Notes: generated by a model not told the origin, from the sequence alone. A stretch of 64,000 nucleotides of DNA from Alteromonas aestuariivivens (GCF_003367475.1 NZ_QRHA01000008.1:115751-179750); one strand, 5' to 3'. Shown: positions 28,148-39,445, counted from the first letter of the stretch. Numbers and translations are program-made.

Positions 28148-29713
28148 CTAGTCCTCCCGGGTAACGCGAAGCACTTCTTCCAGCGAAGTGATTCCGGCCA
28201 GAACCTTGTGGCAGCCATCTTCGCGGATGCTGGGGGTGGTGGTGCGAATGTATTTTTCTATCGCCTGTTCTCCGTGCCCTTCGTGCATCATTTCCCGTAC
28301 AGGCTGGTCTACCATCAGCAATTCGTGAATACCGGTACGGCCGCGGTAACCGGTCTGATTACAGGCTGCACAGCCGTGGGCGGCATAAATCACAGGCGGT
28401 GACATTGCTTCAGTGATGCCAAGGACTTGCAGCTCCTGCTGCGTTGGGGAATGCACTTTTTTGCAGTCCGGGCAAAGGGTTCGTACCAGTCTTTGGGACA
28501 ACACCGCCAACAAACTGGAGGACAGCAAAAACGGCTCTATGCCCATATCTTCCAGTCGGGTGATGGCACCGGCTGCGGTGTTGGTGTGCAGGGTAGACAG
28601 CACCAGGTGACCGGTCAAACTGGCCTGTACCGCAATCTGGGCGGTTTCCACGTCGCGGATTTCGCCCACCATTACTACATCAGGATCCTGCCGCAGAATC
28701 GCCCGAAGCCCGCGGGCAAAAGTCATGTCCACACGGGGGTTGACCTGAGTCTGGCCAATGCCCTGTAAGTCAAATTCGATGGGGTCTTCCACCGTAAGAA
28801 TGTTACGGTCTTTGGAGTTGATTTCCGTTAAGCCCGCATACAGGGTAGTACTTTTGCCGGAGCCGGTTGGCCCGGTGACCAGAATGATGCCGTGGGGCTT
28901 GCGGATCAATGCTGAAAAGTGGTCCCGGTTCACCTTGGTCATACCGAGATCTTCGAGGTTCAGGCGTGCATTGTTCTTATCGAGCAAACGCAGCACCACC
29001 CGTTCACCGTGGCTGGATGGCATGGTGGAAACCCGTACATCCACAGCACGTCCGGCGATCCGAAGAGTGATGCGGCCGTCCTGGGGCACTCGTTTTTCGG
29101 CGATGTCGAGTTTCGCCATTACCTTAATGCGTGACACCAGCATGGATGAAAGCTTGCGATTCGGACGCAGGATCTCGCGTAATACGCCGTCAACCCGAAA
29201 GCGCACCACCAGCTGGTTTTCGAAGGTTTCAATGTGAATGTCCGAAGCGCCTTCTTTGATGGCTTCACCGAGCATGGCGTTGATCAGCTTGATGATGGGG
29301 GCATCGTCTTCGCTGTCGAGCAAATCTTCGGTGTCGGGCAATTCGTCGGCAAGAGCAAACAGGTCGCTTTCGTTGCCCAAATCTTCCATCAACTGCTTGG
29401 CGGCTGAAGAGTCCCGCTGAAATGCCTGGGTCAGCAGGTGTTCAAAACGGTCGACCGGGATTTCTTTAACCGAAAAGGGCTCGGCAAAAAAACGGCGAAC
29501 TTCGGCGAATACCGAAAACGGTGTTTCGCTGGTGTAATACAAAACGGCCGGTGTTTCGTTGGTTTCCAGCAAAATGTGATTGCGCTTGGCAAAACTGAAA
29601 CCCAGCTGGCGCGGACCACCGTGCTGTTCTTCGTCATCACCGACGATGGCTTCCAGCGCTTCCTCCTGGGCTTCCAGTGCGGCAGACTGCAGGTGTTCGG
29701 TTTGCTCGGCCAT
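28148..29713 (-). CDS. gspE: Type II secretion ATPase GspE
   Basis: A 521-residue hexameric cytoplasmic ATPase. Walker [10 protein letters not shown] lies around residues 280-288, followed by the Asp box and Walker B region ([13 protein letters not shown]) and His box ([11 protein letters not shown]). A tetracysteine zinc element is present (CPDC and CAAC, about 395-440). The N-terminal 30 residues are an acidic extension ([15 protein letters not shown]). It lies 2 bp after gspD and 3 bp before gspF. Confidence 0.97.
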   Translation of the reverse strand: MAEQTEHLQSAALEAQEEALEAIVGDDEEQHGGPRQLGFSFAKRNHILLETNETPAVLYYTSETPFSVFAEVRRFFAEPFSVKEIPVDRFEHLLTQAFQRDSSAAKQLMEDLGNESDLFALADELPDTEDLLDSEDDAPIIKLINAMLGEAIKEGASDIHIETFENQLVVRFRVDGVLREILRPNRKLSSMLVSRIKVMAKLDIAEKRVPQDGRITLRIAGRAVDVRVSTMPSSHGERVVLRLLDKNNARLNLEDLGMTKVNRDHFSALIRKPHGIILVTGPTGSGKSTTLYAGLTEINSKDRNILTVEDPIEFDLQGIGQTQVNPRVDMTFARGLRAILRQDPDVVMVGEIRDVETAQIAVQASLTGHLVLSTLHTNTAAGAITRLEDMGIEPFLLSSSLLAVLSQRLVRTLCPDCKKVHSPTQQELQVLGITEAMSPPVIYAAHGCAACNQTGYRGRTGIHELLMVDQPVREMMHEGHGEQAIEKYIRTTTPSIREDGCHKVLAGITSLEEVLRVTRED

Positions 29714-29715
29714 AA

Positions 29716-31758
29716 CTAGTCGTTACCCTGTTCCAGCTTCTCTTTTTCCGTCAGGTACTCCTCGAATGAAGGAGGCAGCGTCAGGGCATCATCCCACTCC
29801 GGCATGGAGGGGCTTTCGGTAAATGGCATTAGCGGTATGCCTTCCTGCTGGCGCTTGAGCTGTTGGGCGCGAATGTAGTTGTATTTGCGATGGCTGATTT
29901 CGTTCATGGTCACGCCGTCGCGAACTATGCTGGGTTTCAGGAACACCATCAGGTTGCGTTTACGCTTGCTGGTGGAGGTGGTTTTAAACAAATGGCCGAG
30001 AATCGGGATATCGCCAAGTAACGGCACTTTGGACACACTTTCCTGAATGTCTTCGTCAATCAGGCCGCCCAGAACGATGGTGCCGCCGTCATCCACAATC
30101 ACTGTGGTTTTGATTTCACGCTTGTTGATGGAGATATCCACCGAGGTGGCACCGCTGACGCTGGAGACTTCCTGCTCTATGGTTAACTGAACCGCGTCGC
30201 CTTCGTTGATCTGTGGCGTCACTTTCAGCTTGATGCCCACTTCCTGGCGGTCGACGGTCTGGAACGGGTTGGAATTATTGGAGCCCGTGGTGGTGCCGGT
30301 AATGATTGGCACTTCCTGGCCAACGATGAAAAAGGCTTCCTCGTTGTCCATGGTAGTCAAATGCGGTGTGGCCAATACATTGGAGTTGGTATCCGTGCTC
30401 ACCGCCTGTACCACCGCACCCCAGCCATCTTCTATAATGCCGGCAATCAGGCCGTTGGCACCACCCAGCAGGGTGGCTAGCGGTGTCAGGTCGCCCTCTA
30501 TAGTTTCCTGAGTCTCCACTGGTACGCCATTCGCTGAGGTGGTGGAGCGGGTAACTACGCGATCTTCTGCCTGGCGCAACGCCACGCCCAATGCGCCAAC
30601 CGGGATCACCCCGTTGTTGAACTGGGTACCGCCCCCATCCTCAGAAATCCACTGCACACCCAGCGTGGCACCGTCACCTTCGAACACTTCCACAATCAGG
30701 GCTTCTACCTGCACCTGGGCGCGACGTACATCCAGCTGGCGAATCACCTCTTCCAGAGAACGCATCATGTCGGGTTCGGCGGTAATGACTACCGAGTTTG
30801 AGGCCTCGTGGGCGTCAATGCTGACCTCGCGGTTGCCGCCACGGCGTGCTCCATTTGTATTGGCACCCTGCTCTTCGGCCTGAATGCTGGCCGAAACCCC
30901 TTGGAGTACTTTAACCAGGTCTTCCGCTTTGGCGTAATTCAGGAATACCACCCGTGTATTGCCGCTGGTCTGCAGTTCCTGATCCATACGCTGGATAAGG
31001 TTGATGATACGCTGACGGGCTTTTTCATCGCCGCTGACAATCACCGAATTGGTGCGGTCATCGGCCACCACCCGAGGGTCGGATTTGGCCCCGGTGTTGG
31101 CTTTGCCCTGGGATTTGTTAATGCTCTCGACGATGCGTACCATTTCAGAAGCAGAGGCGTAACGCAGCTTCACGATGTCGACTTCTTCGTCACCGGCGCG
31201 GTCAACCCGCTCGATAATTTCCACCAGGCGGTTTACCACCGCAGCGCGGCCGGTCAGCATCATTACGTTGGAAGGGTCATGGCTGACCACGTTGCCGCCA
31301 CCGGCCTGATCGTTCAGCTGGCGTAAAATCGGTGCCAGTTCACGCACGGGTACGTTGTATACCGGCACTACGCGGGTGATCATTTCGTCGCCGTCCAGCA
31401 GCGAGCCTTCTACCACAGGGATGTTGGAGGTTTTGGCGTCTTTTGAGCGCACCACCTTCAAAATACCATTGGGCATTTCCACAACGGCAAAGTCGTATAC
31501 TGCCAGTACGTTAAGGAAAAACTGGTAATACTGGTCTTCGTTCAGCATGTCATAGCTGCGAACGCTGATTTTGCCCCGCACATTCGGGTCTACAATAATG
31601 GTTTTTTCAAGATTCTTGCCGACAATGGTAATGAACTCATTGATGTCGGTGTCTTTGAAGTTAGGCATGTATTCGGCTGCAGCCACAGATGCACTGAGCA
31701 GCGCGGCACAGGCCGCGGTGGCTATCTGAGAAAACAATTTTTGGGCAGCTTGCCTCAT
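29716..31758 (-). CDS. gspD: Type II secretion outer membrane secretin GspD
   Basis: This 680-residue secretin has a signal peptide (core [15 protein letters not shown]), N0 domain, three KH-like N domains ([53 protein letters not shown]) and the C-terminal secretin barrel ([14 protein letters not shown] motif). The N2-N3 linker carries a Gly/Asn/Arg-rich run ([12 protein letters not shown]). The protein ends with a short acidic S-domain-like tail, so a pilotin is likely encoded elsewhere; none is seen here. Confidence 0.97.
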   Translation of the reverse strand: MRQAAQKLFSQIATAACAALLSASVAAAEYMPNFKDTDINEFITIVGKNLEKTIIVDPNVRGKISVRSYDMLNEDQYYQFFLNVLAVYDFAVVEMPNGILKVVRSKDAKTSNIPVVEGSLLDGDEMITRVVPVYNVPVRELAPILRQLNDQAGGGNVVSHDPSNVMMLTGRAAVVNRLVEIIERVDRAGDEEVDIVKLRYASASEMVRIVESINKSQGKANTGAKSDPRVVADDRTNSVIVSGDEKARQRIINLIQRMDQELQTSGNTRVVFLNYAKAEDLVKVLQGVSASIQAEEQGANTNGARRGGNREVSIDAHEASNSVVITAEPDMMRSLEEVIRQLDVRRAQVQVEALIVEVFEGDGATLGVQWISEDGGGTQFNNGVIPVGALGVALRQAEDRVVTRSTTSANGVPVETQETIEGDLTPLATLLGGANGLIAGIIEDGWGAVVQAVSTDTNSNVLATPHLTTMDNEEAFFIVGQEVPIITGTTTGSNNSNPFQTVDRQEVGIKLKVTPQINEGDAVQLTIEQEVSSVSGATSVDISINKREIKTTVIVDDGGTIVLGGLIDEDIQESVSKVPLLGDIPILGHLFKTTSTSKRKRNLMVFLKPSIVRDGVTMNEISHRKYNYIRAQQLKRQQEGIPLMPFTESPSMPEWDDALTLPPSFEEYLTEKEKLEQGND

Positions 31759-31780
31759 ATCTCTTTCATCCTGTCAGTTC

Positions 31781-32707
31781 TTATTCTGTATCGGGGACCG
31801 GAATGTCCAGATAAATGGTGAGGTATTCACCTTCACGGGTAATGGTCAGTTCTATGGTCTGCGAATTGCGCAATTCGTTCATGGCGTCCACTGACTGTTG
31901 GGTATCGGTTAAATCATATCCGTTAATTTGAACCACTACGTCTCCCGCCACCAGGCCCGCCGACTCAAACAGCGCCGGATCCTTGCCCGGTTTGATTTGG
32001 TAGCCTTGCAGCTGACCGTCCTGGGTTTTGGGGGAAATGGAAAAATAGTCGGTAAAATTGGCCGGCTGACGGCGAATAGCCTCAGTGGCTTCCACCGCAT
32101 CCTCACTTAAACGCCTGGCCGGGCGCAATGGCTCTGGCTCTGGGCGGCTTCGGGAGGCGGTTTGTGTCTGGCGCCGCTTGGGGTCATTGTAGTCCACACC
32201 TTCCAGCATCAAGGTTTCGTGACGGGTGCCATTTTTAATAATCACCCTGTCGCTTAGCACCTGATCCAGTGTTGCGTTGGTACCTTCAATCTTTTCGCCC
32301 AATCCGTAAGTGGCCTGCGACCCCCGATTTTCAATGATCGCGGCCCCGGCATTCTGGATGGTACTGGCAACAACGCCGGCCAGGGTTAAATTTAACTTTG
32401 TTTCCGGCGCGTCTGTTACCGGAGGTGCTTCAACAATAATTTGTGCGTTGACTTCACCAAACAGATTCAGCTGTTGCAAACGGGTCAGGTTGACCCCACT
32501 TTGCGAGGGAGCTGTTTGTGCCGGAGGCCTTGATGAGGTAGTTGGTGTCGCAGACAGCGATGGTTCAGGTATAATTCTCCAGATAAGCTGAGCGACGAAC
32601 GCGATCAAATACAGGCTCAACAAAACGACAACAAGCAGGTTGAGTTGTTTTTGGTGCCGGTTGAAGATTTGCACCAGCGAGTGGGAGTTGAGTTTGTCGA
32701 GTGTCAT
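31781..32707 (-). CDS. gspC: Type II secretion clamp protein GspC
   Basis: A 308-residue protein and the first gene of the gsp operon. It has a single membrane helix at 22-42 (QLNLLVVVLLSLYLIAFVAQLIW), a Pro/Ser-rich linker, the homology region that binds GspD N0 (LNLFGEVNAQ through LNLTLAGVVAS...AIIENRGSQATYGLGEKIEG) and a C-terminal PDZ domain (FESAGLVAGDVVVQINGYDL). It contacts the secretin and probably selects substrate. The operon promoter lies in the 126-bp gap shared with divergent hslR. Confidence 0.95.
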   Translation of the reverse strand: MTLDKLNSHSLVQIFNRHQKQLNLLVVVLLSLYLIAFVAQLIWRIIPEPSLSATPTTSSRPPAQTAPSQSGVNLTRLQQLNLFGEVNAQIIVEAPPVTDAPETKLNLTLAGVVASTIQNAGAAIIENRGSQATYGLGEKIEGTNATLDQVLSDRVIIKNGTRHETLMLEGVDYNDPKRRQTQTASRSRPEPEPLRPARRLSEDAVEATEAIRRQPANFTDYFSISPKTQDGQLQGYQIKPGKDPALFESAGLVAGDVVVQINGYDLTDTQQSVDAMNELRNSQTIELTITREGEYLTIYLDIPVPDTE

Positions 32708-32833
32708 GCTGCCAGGTCTGGAACCGCTATTTATAGTTGAATAGTTAAGTGCGTCCGCACGTTAGCTGCTCCATGATAGCCTAGTCAAGGCGGCGGTCAC
32801 AACACTAAAACCAAAGAGTTACAAAATTATTAC

Positions 32834-33238
32834 ATGGCCAGTCAGAACCCCAGTAAAACTCAGGAATTACCCCGTCTCGACAAATGGTTGTGGGCGGCGC
32901 GATTTTTTAAAACCCGCGCGCTGGCACGGGAAATGGTGCAGGCGGGAAAGGTGCATTACAACGGAGTGCGATCTAAGCCGGGACGAAATGTTGAGGTCGG
33001 TGCAATGATCCGAATACCTTCCGGCTGGGATATCAAGGAAGTTGAGGTACTGGCTTTGGCAGACAAACGCCTGAGCGCGCCGCTGGCGCAACAGCTCTAT
33101 CGGGAAACCGAAGCCAGTGAACAAAAGCGGGAAGAGAATCGCCAGGCCAGGCAGCTTAGTGCGTTTCACAGCCCTAAGCCTGAGCACAAGCCGGATAAAA
33201 AGCAGCGTCGCCAGATTATCCGCTTTAAGCAACAATAA
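32834..33238 (+). CDS. hslR: Ribosome-associated heat shock protein Hsp15
   Basis: This 134-residue protein has an S4 RNA-binding domain at residues 13-60 (LDKWLWAARFFKTRALAREMVQ, then AGKVHYNGVRSKPGRNVEVG). The C-terminus is basic and Gln-rich (EHKPDKKQRRQIIRFKQQ). Hsp15 binds 50S subunits carrying stalled peptidyl-tRNA. It lies 26 bp upstream of hslO, as in E. coli; both are heat-shock genes in that species. Confidence 0.94.
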   Translation: MASQNPSKTQELPRLDKWLWAARFFKTRALAREMVQAGKVHYNGVRSKPGRNVEVGAMIRIPSGWDIKEVEVLALADKRLSAPLAQQLYRETEASEQKREENRQARQLSAFHSPKPEHKPDKKQRRQIIRFKQQ

Positions 33239-33264
33239 CCCCGTCAGCAACAGGATATTTAATC

Positions 33265-34164
33265 ATGAATGGGTTCGATCAGTTAAATCGTTATGTTTTT
33301 AATCAGGCCAATGTGCGCGGCGAATTGGTGCGCCTGGAAGACAGCCTTCAGCACATCGTGCACAGTTATGAATACCCTCCGCAGATTCAGGGGTTGCTGA
33401 GTGAAATGGCCGCTGCCACCTGTCTGTTGACGGCCATTCTTAAATTCAAAGGTGAGATAGGCCTGCAGATTCAGAGCGAAGGGCCAGTGAAATACGCGGT
33501 CATTCACGCTACGCACGAGCAAACCCTGCGCGGCGTGGCGCGTTGGGATGAGTCACTGCCGGTATTGCCACAAAATTTCACCGACTTGGTTGCTAAAGCG
33601 GTGCTGGTGATCACCATCACTCCCCAGGACGGCGAGCGTTACCAGGGCGTGGTGGCTCTCGACAAGCCAACCCTGGCCGAATGCCTGGAAGGGTATTTTG
33701 AGCAGTCGGAGCAGTTGTCGACCAAGGTTATGCTAATGACCGACCTCAGCGATCCGGAAAGGGCCCGGGCAGCAGGCATGCTACTGCAGGTGTTGCCAAC
33801 TTCGGCCGAATCCACTAAGGCAAACGGTAATCCGGAGTTTGATCATTTGTGCAAACTTACCGAAACCCTGACTGAGGAAGAAATGTTCAGCTTACCGGTG
33901 AACGATATTCTCTATCGGCTCTATCATCAGGAAAACGTTGAACTGTACGATCCTCAGACCATTCGCTTTGCCTGCAGTTGCTCTCGTGAACGCAGTGCAG
34001 AAGCGCTGCGCAACGTTGATAAAGCCGAGCTGCTGCATATCATCGAAGAAGAAGGCGCGATTAAGATGAGTTGCCAGTATTGCCACACCGAATACCGTTT
34101 TGATGCGATTGACGTGGAAGCCATTCATGGTGGCCATTTCGGCAGCACTCCGGCCAATCAGTAG
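33265..34164 (+). CDS. hslO: Redox-regulated chaperone Hsp33
   Basis: A 299-residue chaperone that is activated by oxidation and then holds unfolding proteins. The C-terminal zinc switch is present: CSCSRE (Cys-x-Cys, near residues 234-236) and CQYC about 30 residues later (Cys-x2-Cys). The N-terminal segment contains ALQHIVHSYEYPP-like sequence and the GEIGLQIQSEGPVKYAVIHA region. It shares a transcript with hslR and is followed by a hairpin at 34213-34245. Confidence 0.96.
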   Translation: MNGFDQLNRYVFNQANVRGELVRLEDSLQHIVHSYEYPPQIQGLLSEMAAATCLLTAILKFKGEIGLQIQSEGPVKYAVIHATHEQTLRGVARWDESLPVLPQNFTDLVAKAVLVITITPQDGERYQGVVALDKPTLAECLEGYFEQSEQLSTKVMLMTDLSDPERARAAGMLLQVLPTSAESTKANGNPEFDHLCKLTETLTEEEMFSLPVNDILYRLYHQENVELYDPQTIRFACSCSRERSAEALRNVDKAELLHIIEEEGAIKMSCQYCHTEYRFDAIDVEAIHGGHFGSTPANQ

Positions 34165-34212
34165 ATGCTCCAGTCTGCACAGTGTAAAGCCTGAAAGCGT
34201 GACTTTATCAAC

Positions 34213-34245
34213 ATTCTGAAGGGCTGCCTGTGCAGCCTTCAGAAT
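34213..34245. repeat. 14-bp stem hairpin after hslO without a T-tract
   Basis: ATTCTGAAGGGCTGC (34213-34227) pairs with GCAGCCTTCAGAAT (34232-34245), with one bulged G. Neither strand has a convincing run of T after it, so it may be an mRNA-stabilising 3' hairpin of hslO or a weak terminator. Confidence 0.6.
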
Positions 34246-34278
34246 AAAATACCCCATCCAGATCAATAAAAATGTCGA

Positions 34279-34297
34279 TTATCATCATCGATGATAA
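34279..34297. promoter_or_regulatory. Operator-like palindrome upstream of pckA
   Basis: A perfect inverted repeat, TTATCATC-ATC-GATGATAA (8-bp arms, 3-bp spacer), lies about 110 bp upstream of the pckA ATG and 20 bp upstream of a TATACT hexamer (34317-34322) that could be the -10. Its placement fits a regulator binding around or above the -35. The regulator is unknown; no gene for one is adjacent. Confidence 0.4.
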
Positions 34298-34406
34298 CGC
34301 TCTCTTTTCACAACTCTATACTTAAGGGAGCGGGAAAGACACACAGCCTCTTTCCCATCCGGCCACAACAGCTGACTGGCTGAGGCTAATTGAAAGGGGG
34401 GCTCAG

Positions 34407-35981
34407 ATGATGGCATCCACCGCAGTGTATAACGCAGTAGTGCCTGAGATTCACACGGATTTGTGCGCAGCGCAGCTTATCGAACTGGCGTTGCTCAATC
34501 AGGAAGGGAGGCTGGCCGACAATGGCGCCCTGGTGGTTGAGACCGGTCACCGAACCGGTCGCTCTCCGGCGGACAGGTTTATTGTTCTCGAACCTGAAAC
34601 CCAGGGCGACATTGACTGGGGCAAGGTAAATCAGCCTTTTGATTCGAAGCGATTTGATGCTCTGTGGCAGAGGGTTGAAGCGTATCTTCAGGGTAAACCC
34701 CAATATCTATCCCACCTTCAGGTGGGAGCAGACCCGCGATTTGCCCTGCCGGTGCGGGTGCGCACCCAAACCGCCTGGCAGCAATTGTTTGCCCGCAATA
34801 TGTTTATTGTCCCAGAGGTCTACAATCCAGGCGGGCGGGCTGAATGGGATATTCTCAACGTTGCGGGATTTAGCTGTGATCCGGATCGGGATGGGACTCA
34901 CAGCGACGGTGCTGTGATCATCAGTTTCGCCAAACGCCGGGTGTTGCTGGCTGGTATGCGTTACGCAGGCGAAATGAAAAAGGCCATGTTCTCGGTGCAG
35001 AATTTTCTGTTGCCCGAACATGGCGTTCTGCCCATGCATTGTTCCGCGAATGTGGGTGAAAGCGGCGATGTTACACTGTTTTTTGGCTTGTCAGGCACTG
35101 GCAAAACCACCTTGTCGGCAGATCCTAACCGTTACCTGATTGGCGATGACGAGCACGGTTGGGCCAGTGGCAGCGTGTTTAACCTTGAAGGTGGCTGCTA
35201 TGCCAAGTGCATCGACTTGTCCCGCACCAATGAACCTGTGATTTGGGATGCCATCCGGTTTGGCGCCATTCTGGAGAATGTGGTGCTGGATTGCCAGCGT
35301 CAGCCGGATTATGCCGATACCCGTCTGACGGAAAATGCCCGTGCGGCTTACCCCCTCAAACATATTGAAAAACGGGTGGAGGAGAATCTTGCTGGGGAGC
35401 CAGGGGCGGTGATCTTTCTAACCTGTGACGTGCGTGGAGTGCTTCCGCCGGTTTCCTTATTGAGTGAGCAGGCTGCGGCTTACCATTTTTTAAGTGGCTA
35501 CACCGCCAAAGTCGGATCGACAGAAATAGGCAGCAGTGCCGCCATTGAGTCCACCTTTTCTACCTGCTTTGGTGCGCCGTTTTTTCCGCGAGCGGCCAGC
35601 GTGTATGCTGAATTGCTGATGCAACGGGTGCGGGAATTCGGTTCACGGGTGTACCTGGTCAACACCGGCTGGACGGGAGGCCCATATGGAGTTGGGAAGC
35701 GTTTTGATATTCCGCTTACCCGTGCCGTTATCGACGCGATTGTTTCAGGCAAACTGGAAGGTGTTAAAACCCGCCATATTGACGGGTTGAATCTTGATGT
35801 TCCGGTTGCGGTTCCCGGAGTTGAAAGTCGATTACTGGTGCCCAGGGATACCTGGCAATCCGGTAAGGACTATGACTGTGCCCTACAGCAAATGACGGAA
35901 GAGTTTCAGCGCAATTTTGCCCGCTATAACGTAAACGAAGTTATTGAGGCGGCTGGCCCGCAGCGCCTGAACGACAACTGA
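34407..35981 (+). CDS. pckA: Phosphoenolpyruvate carboxykinase (ATP)
   Basis: A 524-residue enzyme that decarboxylates and phosphorylates oxaloacetate to PEP with ATP, the first step of gluconeogenesis. Key elements are the kinase P-loop [11 protein letters not shown] (about 227-237), the metal-site FFGLSG region, the preceding MHCSANVG, and the adenine/substrate loop [13 protein letters not shown] 34407 follows a strong AAAGGGGGG ribosome site; the next codon but one also starts at ATG 34410. It sits between hslO and envZ-ompR as in enterobacteria, with its own upstream regulatory region. Confidence 0.96.
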   Translation: MMASTAVYNAVVPEIHTDLCAAQLIELALLNQEGRLADNGALVVETGHRTGRSPADRFIVLEPETQGDIDWGKVNQPFDSKRFDALWQRVEAYLQGKPQYLSHLQVGADPRFALPVRVRTQTAWQQLFARNMFIVPEVYNPGGRAEWDILNVAGFSCDPDRDGTHSDGAVIISFAKRRVLLAGMRYAGEMKKAMFSVQNFLLPEHGVLPMHCSANVGESGDVTLFFGLSGTGKTTLSADPNRYLIGDDEHGWASGSVFNLEGGCYAKCIDLSRTNEPVIWDAIRFGAILENVVLDCQRQPDYADTRLTENARAAYPLKHIEKRVEENLAGEPGAVIFLTCDVRGVLPPVSLLSEQAAAYHFLSGYTAKVGSTEIGSSAAIESTFSTCFGAPFFPRAASVYAELLMQRVREFGSRVYLVNTGWTGGPYGVGKRFDIPLTRAVIDAIVSGKLEGVKTRHIDGLNLDVPVAVPGVESRLLVPRDTWQSGKDYDCALQQMTEEFQRNFARYNVNEVIEAAGPQRLNDN

Positions 35982-36188
35982 GTTCTTCCGTATTGCGGCC
36001 AGTGTGAGCTCAACAGGCGGGAAAAACTTGTGAGTCTGAACATTTTTGTGCTTAATTGCTCTGGTTGACTGCAGCCAGGGCTTTCATTTGTGCTTGTCAG
36101 TTCAGACGAGCGCTGTTTCCCGTCTGAAAAAAGAAAGCGTCGGCTGCAGAATTTAGCTTTCGCAATGAATGTTTTCTGTGAGCAACCT

Positions 36189-37355
36189 ATGAACCGCCGC
36201 CCAATCACCATAGTTATTTTTGCCGGATTTTTTCTGTTCGGCATGCTGTTTTTACTTTGGGGCATTTTGTTGTCAGACATCGCTGCCGATTTGGGCATGA
36301 ATAAAGTCGTCAGCGGTGCGCTCTTTACCTTATTCTCATTGGGAACCGTGCTTGGTGCTGTTGTCGGCGGCAAGTACGTCAGCCGTTTCGATTTTTTGGC
36401 CTTACTGGCGGTTCTGACCAGCATAGACGCAGTATTGCTGCTTATATTCTCCGCCATGCAACACTGGGTTTCGCTGTTGGCGGTGATTTTTCTGGTTGGC
36501 GTGGTGAGTTCCTGCATCATCACTATTGGTCACACGCTGATTGCAAGGCTCTATGTTGAAAAGCGTTTTGCCATGATGGGGATCATGGACTTTATGTTCA
36601 GCCTCGGAACCCTGGCGGCCTCTTTTTACGTGACTCTGGTGTATTTTTATCTGCCTGGTTGGCGCTGGCCTATCCGGCTGCTGACCATTTTTATGGCATT
36701 GTTGGCGGTTTATACTTTTTTTGCTGCTATGCGCAGCCGGGCAATGGTTGCCACACAGCCACGTGAGGTAAAGCGAAGCCTTTCCTACAAGGAGGTGCTG
36801 CGCCGTCCGGTGTTTGTTTTGCTGGCTTTGGTAAGTTTCGGGTATGGCGCGGTTGAATTTGGCAACGCAAACTGGTTTGTTACCTATGCTCAGCTCGGCA
36901 GGGGCGTTGATGGTGAAACCGCACGCAATCTACTCGCCTGTTTTACCGCAGGGATGGTTGTGAGCCGGCTGGTATTTGCCTATTTCCTGCGCATTTTCAG
37001 TTTGCATCGATTAACGGTAATCATGGCCGTCATGTCCGGTATCGGAACCTGGGGAATTGCAACCAGTGAAACCATGTTGATGCTTGGTGTGAGCAATCTG
37101 CTTTTTGGCCTTGGTTTGGGTGGCTTATACCCTCTGGTGCTGTCGGCCGCGATGAACATCGATTCTGAAAAGGGGCCGGTGTTGTCGGGCGTGTCGATAA
37201 TCGGCAACTCGCTTGGAGTGCAGACCGCCTCTTTCAGTATTGGGCTTTGGGCCAACTACGCGCCTATTACCCAGGCCTATTGGGTAATACCCATTGGTGG
37301 CGGTATTCTGATGCTGACAGCGTGGCTTTACAGCCGGGAGCTTAAAGCCCTTTAG
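36189..37355 (+). CDS. MFS transporter
   Basis: A 388-residue membrane protein with about 12 predicted helices in two halves. The first helix is TIVIFAGFFLFGMLFLLWGILL. The loop 2-3 area carries a Gly-Gly-Lys-Tyr-Val-Ser-Arg-Phe element in place of the usual GxxxDRxGRR, and AGMVVSRLVFAYF is its counterpart in the second half. The fold resembles the FucP-like sugar permease branch, but the substrate cannot be named. The ATG at 36189 was chosen because upstream ATGs (36165 and 36090 region) would add a polar extension. It is convergent with envZ, 21 bp apart. Confidence 0.8.
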   Translation: MNRRPITIVIFAGFFLFGMLFLLWGILLSDIAADLGMNKVVSGALFTLFSLGTVLGAVVGGKYVSRFDFLALLAVLTSIDAVLLLIFSAMQHWVSLLAVIFLVGVVSSCIITIGHTLIARLYVEKRFAMMGIMDFMFSLGTLAASFYVTLVYFYLPGWRWPIRLLTIFMALLAVYTFFAAMRSRAMVATQPREVKRSLSYKEVLRRPVFVLLALVSFGYGAVEFGNANWFVTYAQLGRGVDGETARNLLACFTAGMVVSRLVFAYFLRIFSLHRLTVIMAVMSGIGTWGIATSETMLMLGVSNLLFGLGLGGLYPLVLSAAMNIDSEKGPVLSGVSIIGNSLGVQTASFSIGLWANYAPITQAYWVIPIGGGILMLTAWLYSRELKAL

Positions 37356-37376
37356 CCGGCTTTACTTCAATGGCAA

Positions 37377-38699
37377 TCATGGGTTTTGCGGCGCAAGCGG
37401 CAACCAGAATTCCGCTACCAAGCCCCCTTTTGGGTGGTTGCGAAGTTCAATTTTACCGTTGTGCGTTTCGATAATTTTTTTGCAAATCGCCAGCCCCAGA
37501 CCTGAGCCGGACGAGCCTCTCGCCTTGTCGCCCTGGGTGAAAGGCATGAACGCCTGTTCGAGCTGTTCCGCTGGTATACCCTGTCCATGGTCCTGCACCC
37601 GGCAATAAATTCGCCTTTTTGCGTGGTCGTAAAAGCTGGTGATCAGTATGTGATCACTGCCATAGCGAAACGCGTTTTCAATCAGATTATCCAGAACCCG
37701 TTTGATGGCCACCCTTCCCAAGAGCACTTCGGGTAAGTCTTTAAGATGAAGATCAATATGATGGCTTTCTTCAACATGGCGGGCCTGAGCAAGGTCACAA
37801 ATAATCTGGTTGAGGTCAGTTTTCTGCCAGTGCTCCGTACCGTGCTGACGGGCGTAATCGATAAACTGGTCAATGATGGCATTCATGTCCTCAATGTCAT
37901 TCACGATCCCTTCCTTAATCCAGTCGTGGCCGTCTGGCAGCATTTCGGTGGCCAGGCGGATGCGGGTCAGCGGGGTGCGCAGATCATGGGATATGCCGGC
38001 CGTCATCAGGGTGCGGTCATGCTCCAGTTGCTGAATACCCTGATTCATGCGGTTAAAGGCCCGGGTTACCTCGATGATTTCACTGGTGCCCTGTTCGGGA
38101 AGCGGTGGCGGTATCCTGCCCCGGCCAACCTGCAATGCGGCCTTTTGCAGTGCCTGCAGTGGCCGGTTAAGCCGGCGTACAAACAGCCAGCCTCCGGCAA
38201 CGCTCAGAATACCGATGACCATCAGATACATGGTCAGCGGAGAGATGTTGGCTTCACTCAGGCCATTGATTGGGATTGAAATCCAGGCACCCGGATAATC
38301 GGCCAGCTCTATCCAGACCTGATAAGGGCGGCTTTCAACACCGGGAGCAGGAGTGCTTATGCGGACATCAGCCTGTTGCCCAAGCTGCTGCGAAACCTGC
38401 GAAGAAATGAATCCGTAGTAAGTGGCGTTTTGCAGCCCGCTGTGCAAGGCATCCTCTTCCGTCAGCACCTGCACCTGTGTCCGTTTGGTGAACGCAGGCA
38501 GTCTGGGGTCATCTGGAGCCAGCATGCCGTTAGCCAGCAGGCTTTGGGCCTGGGTGGCCAGTAAACTGTTGATTTGCTGATAGCTGGGGCGAATAAAATA
38601 GTAGGTGACGGAAAGGTAGGATACAACCTGGTTGATCAGCAGCAGTACCCCAATCAACAATACTGTCTGCCCAAAGGCGCTTTTTGGAAAAATTCGCAT
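37377..38699 (-). CDS. envZ: Osmolarity sensor histidine kinase EnvZ-like
   Basis: This 440-residue inner-membrane sensor has two membrane helices (near 10-30 and 155-175) enclosing a periplasmic domain. A HAMP domain follows ([14 protein letters not shown]), then the H-box [19 protein letters not shown] with phospho-acceptor His238, and the ATPase boxes (N-box [11 protein letters not shown]1 DHGQGIP, G2 GSGLGLAI). The H-box is nearly the E. coli EnvZ form. It lies 20 bp after ompR on the same strand and should phosphorylate it. Confidence 0.93.
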   Translation of the reverse strand: MRIFPKSAFGQTVLLIGVLLLINQVVSYLSVTYYFIRPSYQQINSLLATQAQSLLANGMLAPDDPRLPAFTKRTQVQVLTEEDALHSGLQNATYYGFISSQVSQQLGQQADVRISTPAPGVESRPYQVWIELADYPGAWISIPINGLSEANISPLTMYLMVIGILSVAGGWLFVRRLNRPLQALQKAALQVGRGRIPPPLPEQGTSEIIEVTRAFNRMNQGIQQLEHDRTLMTAGISHDLRTPLTRIRLATEMLPDGHDWIKEGIVNDIEDMNAIIDQFIDYARQHGTEHWQKTDLNQIICDLAQARHVEESHHIDLHLKDLPEVLLGRVAIKRVLDNLIENAFRYGSDHILITSFYDHAKRRIYCRVQDHGQGIPAEQLEQAFMPFTQGDKARGSSGSGLGLAICKKIIETHNGKIELRNHPKGGLVAEFWLPLAPQNP

Positions 38700-38719
38700 G
38701 AATACGCGGCCTGAACGGA

Positions 38720-39445
38720 TCAGGCCGTTTCCTCTCCGTCAGGCACAAATACATAACCCAAGCCCCAAACGGTCTGGATATAACGGGGGTTGGTTGGGTC
38801 TTTTTCCAGCATTCGTCGCAAGCGGGAAACCTGCACATCAATACTGCGTTCCAGTGCACTGTAATCCCGCCCGCGGGCCAGGTTCATCAGTTTGTCGCGG
38901 GATAGTGGCTCACGAGGGTGACTTACCAGTGACTTGAGAACGGCAAATTCACCACTGGTCAGGGTCATGGGTTCACCGTTGGCAAACATCTCCCGGGTTG
39001 CCAGATTCAGCCGGTAACTGCCAAATTCCACAATCTGTTCGTCTTTTGACGGTGCACCCGGGGCTTCAGAAGTTTGTCTTCGCAATACCGCTTTGGCACG
39101 GGCCAGAAGCTCCCTGGGGTTAAATGGTTTGGGCAGGTAGTCATCAGCCCCCATTTCCAAACCAATAATGCGATCGACTTCGTCACCCTTGGCCGTCAGC
39201 ATGATGATGGGCATCTCGTTTCCGGAACGACGCAATCGGCGACAAATCGACAATCCATCTTCTCCGGGTAACATCAGATCGAGCACCATCAGATGAAAAT
39301 TTTCCCTTTCCAGCAAGCGGTCCATCTGTTCCGAGTTGGCCGCAGCCCGAACCTGAAAGCCCTGCTCTACCAGATAGCGTTCCAGCAAACTGCGTAACCG
39401 CATATCATCATCGACTACCAGAATTTTTGAGGTTTCCTGACCCAT
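38720..39445 (-). CDS. ompR: Two-component response regulator OmpR
   Basis: This 241-residue regulator has a receiver domain with acidic pocket VVDDD (residues 10-14), phospho-acceptor Asp56 in [11 protein letters not shown], and the switch [12 protein letters not shown]-terminal winged helix follows ([24 protein letters not shown] and [11 protein letters not shown]). It controls outer-membrane porin-type genes in response to osmotic or envelope state. It is transcribed with envZ on the minus strand. Confidence 0.95.
   Translation of the reverse strand: MGQETSKILVVDDDMRLRSLLERYLVEQGFQVRAAANSEQMDRLLERENFHLMVLDLMLPGEDGLSICRRLRRSGNEMPIIMLTAKGDEVDRIIGLEMGADDYLPKPFNPRELLARAKAVLRRQTSEAPGAPSKDEQIVEFGSYRLNLATREMFANGEPMTLTSGEFAVLKSLVSHPREPLSRDKLMNLARGRDYSALERSIDVQVSRLRRMLEKDPTNPRYIQTVWGLGYVFVPDGEETA

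Noticed and set aside
34165..34406. CRISPR or other repeat array around hslO-pckA
   Set aside because: Only two single hairpins are present; no spaced direct repeats are seen here or elsewhere in the window.
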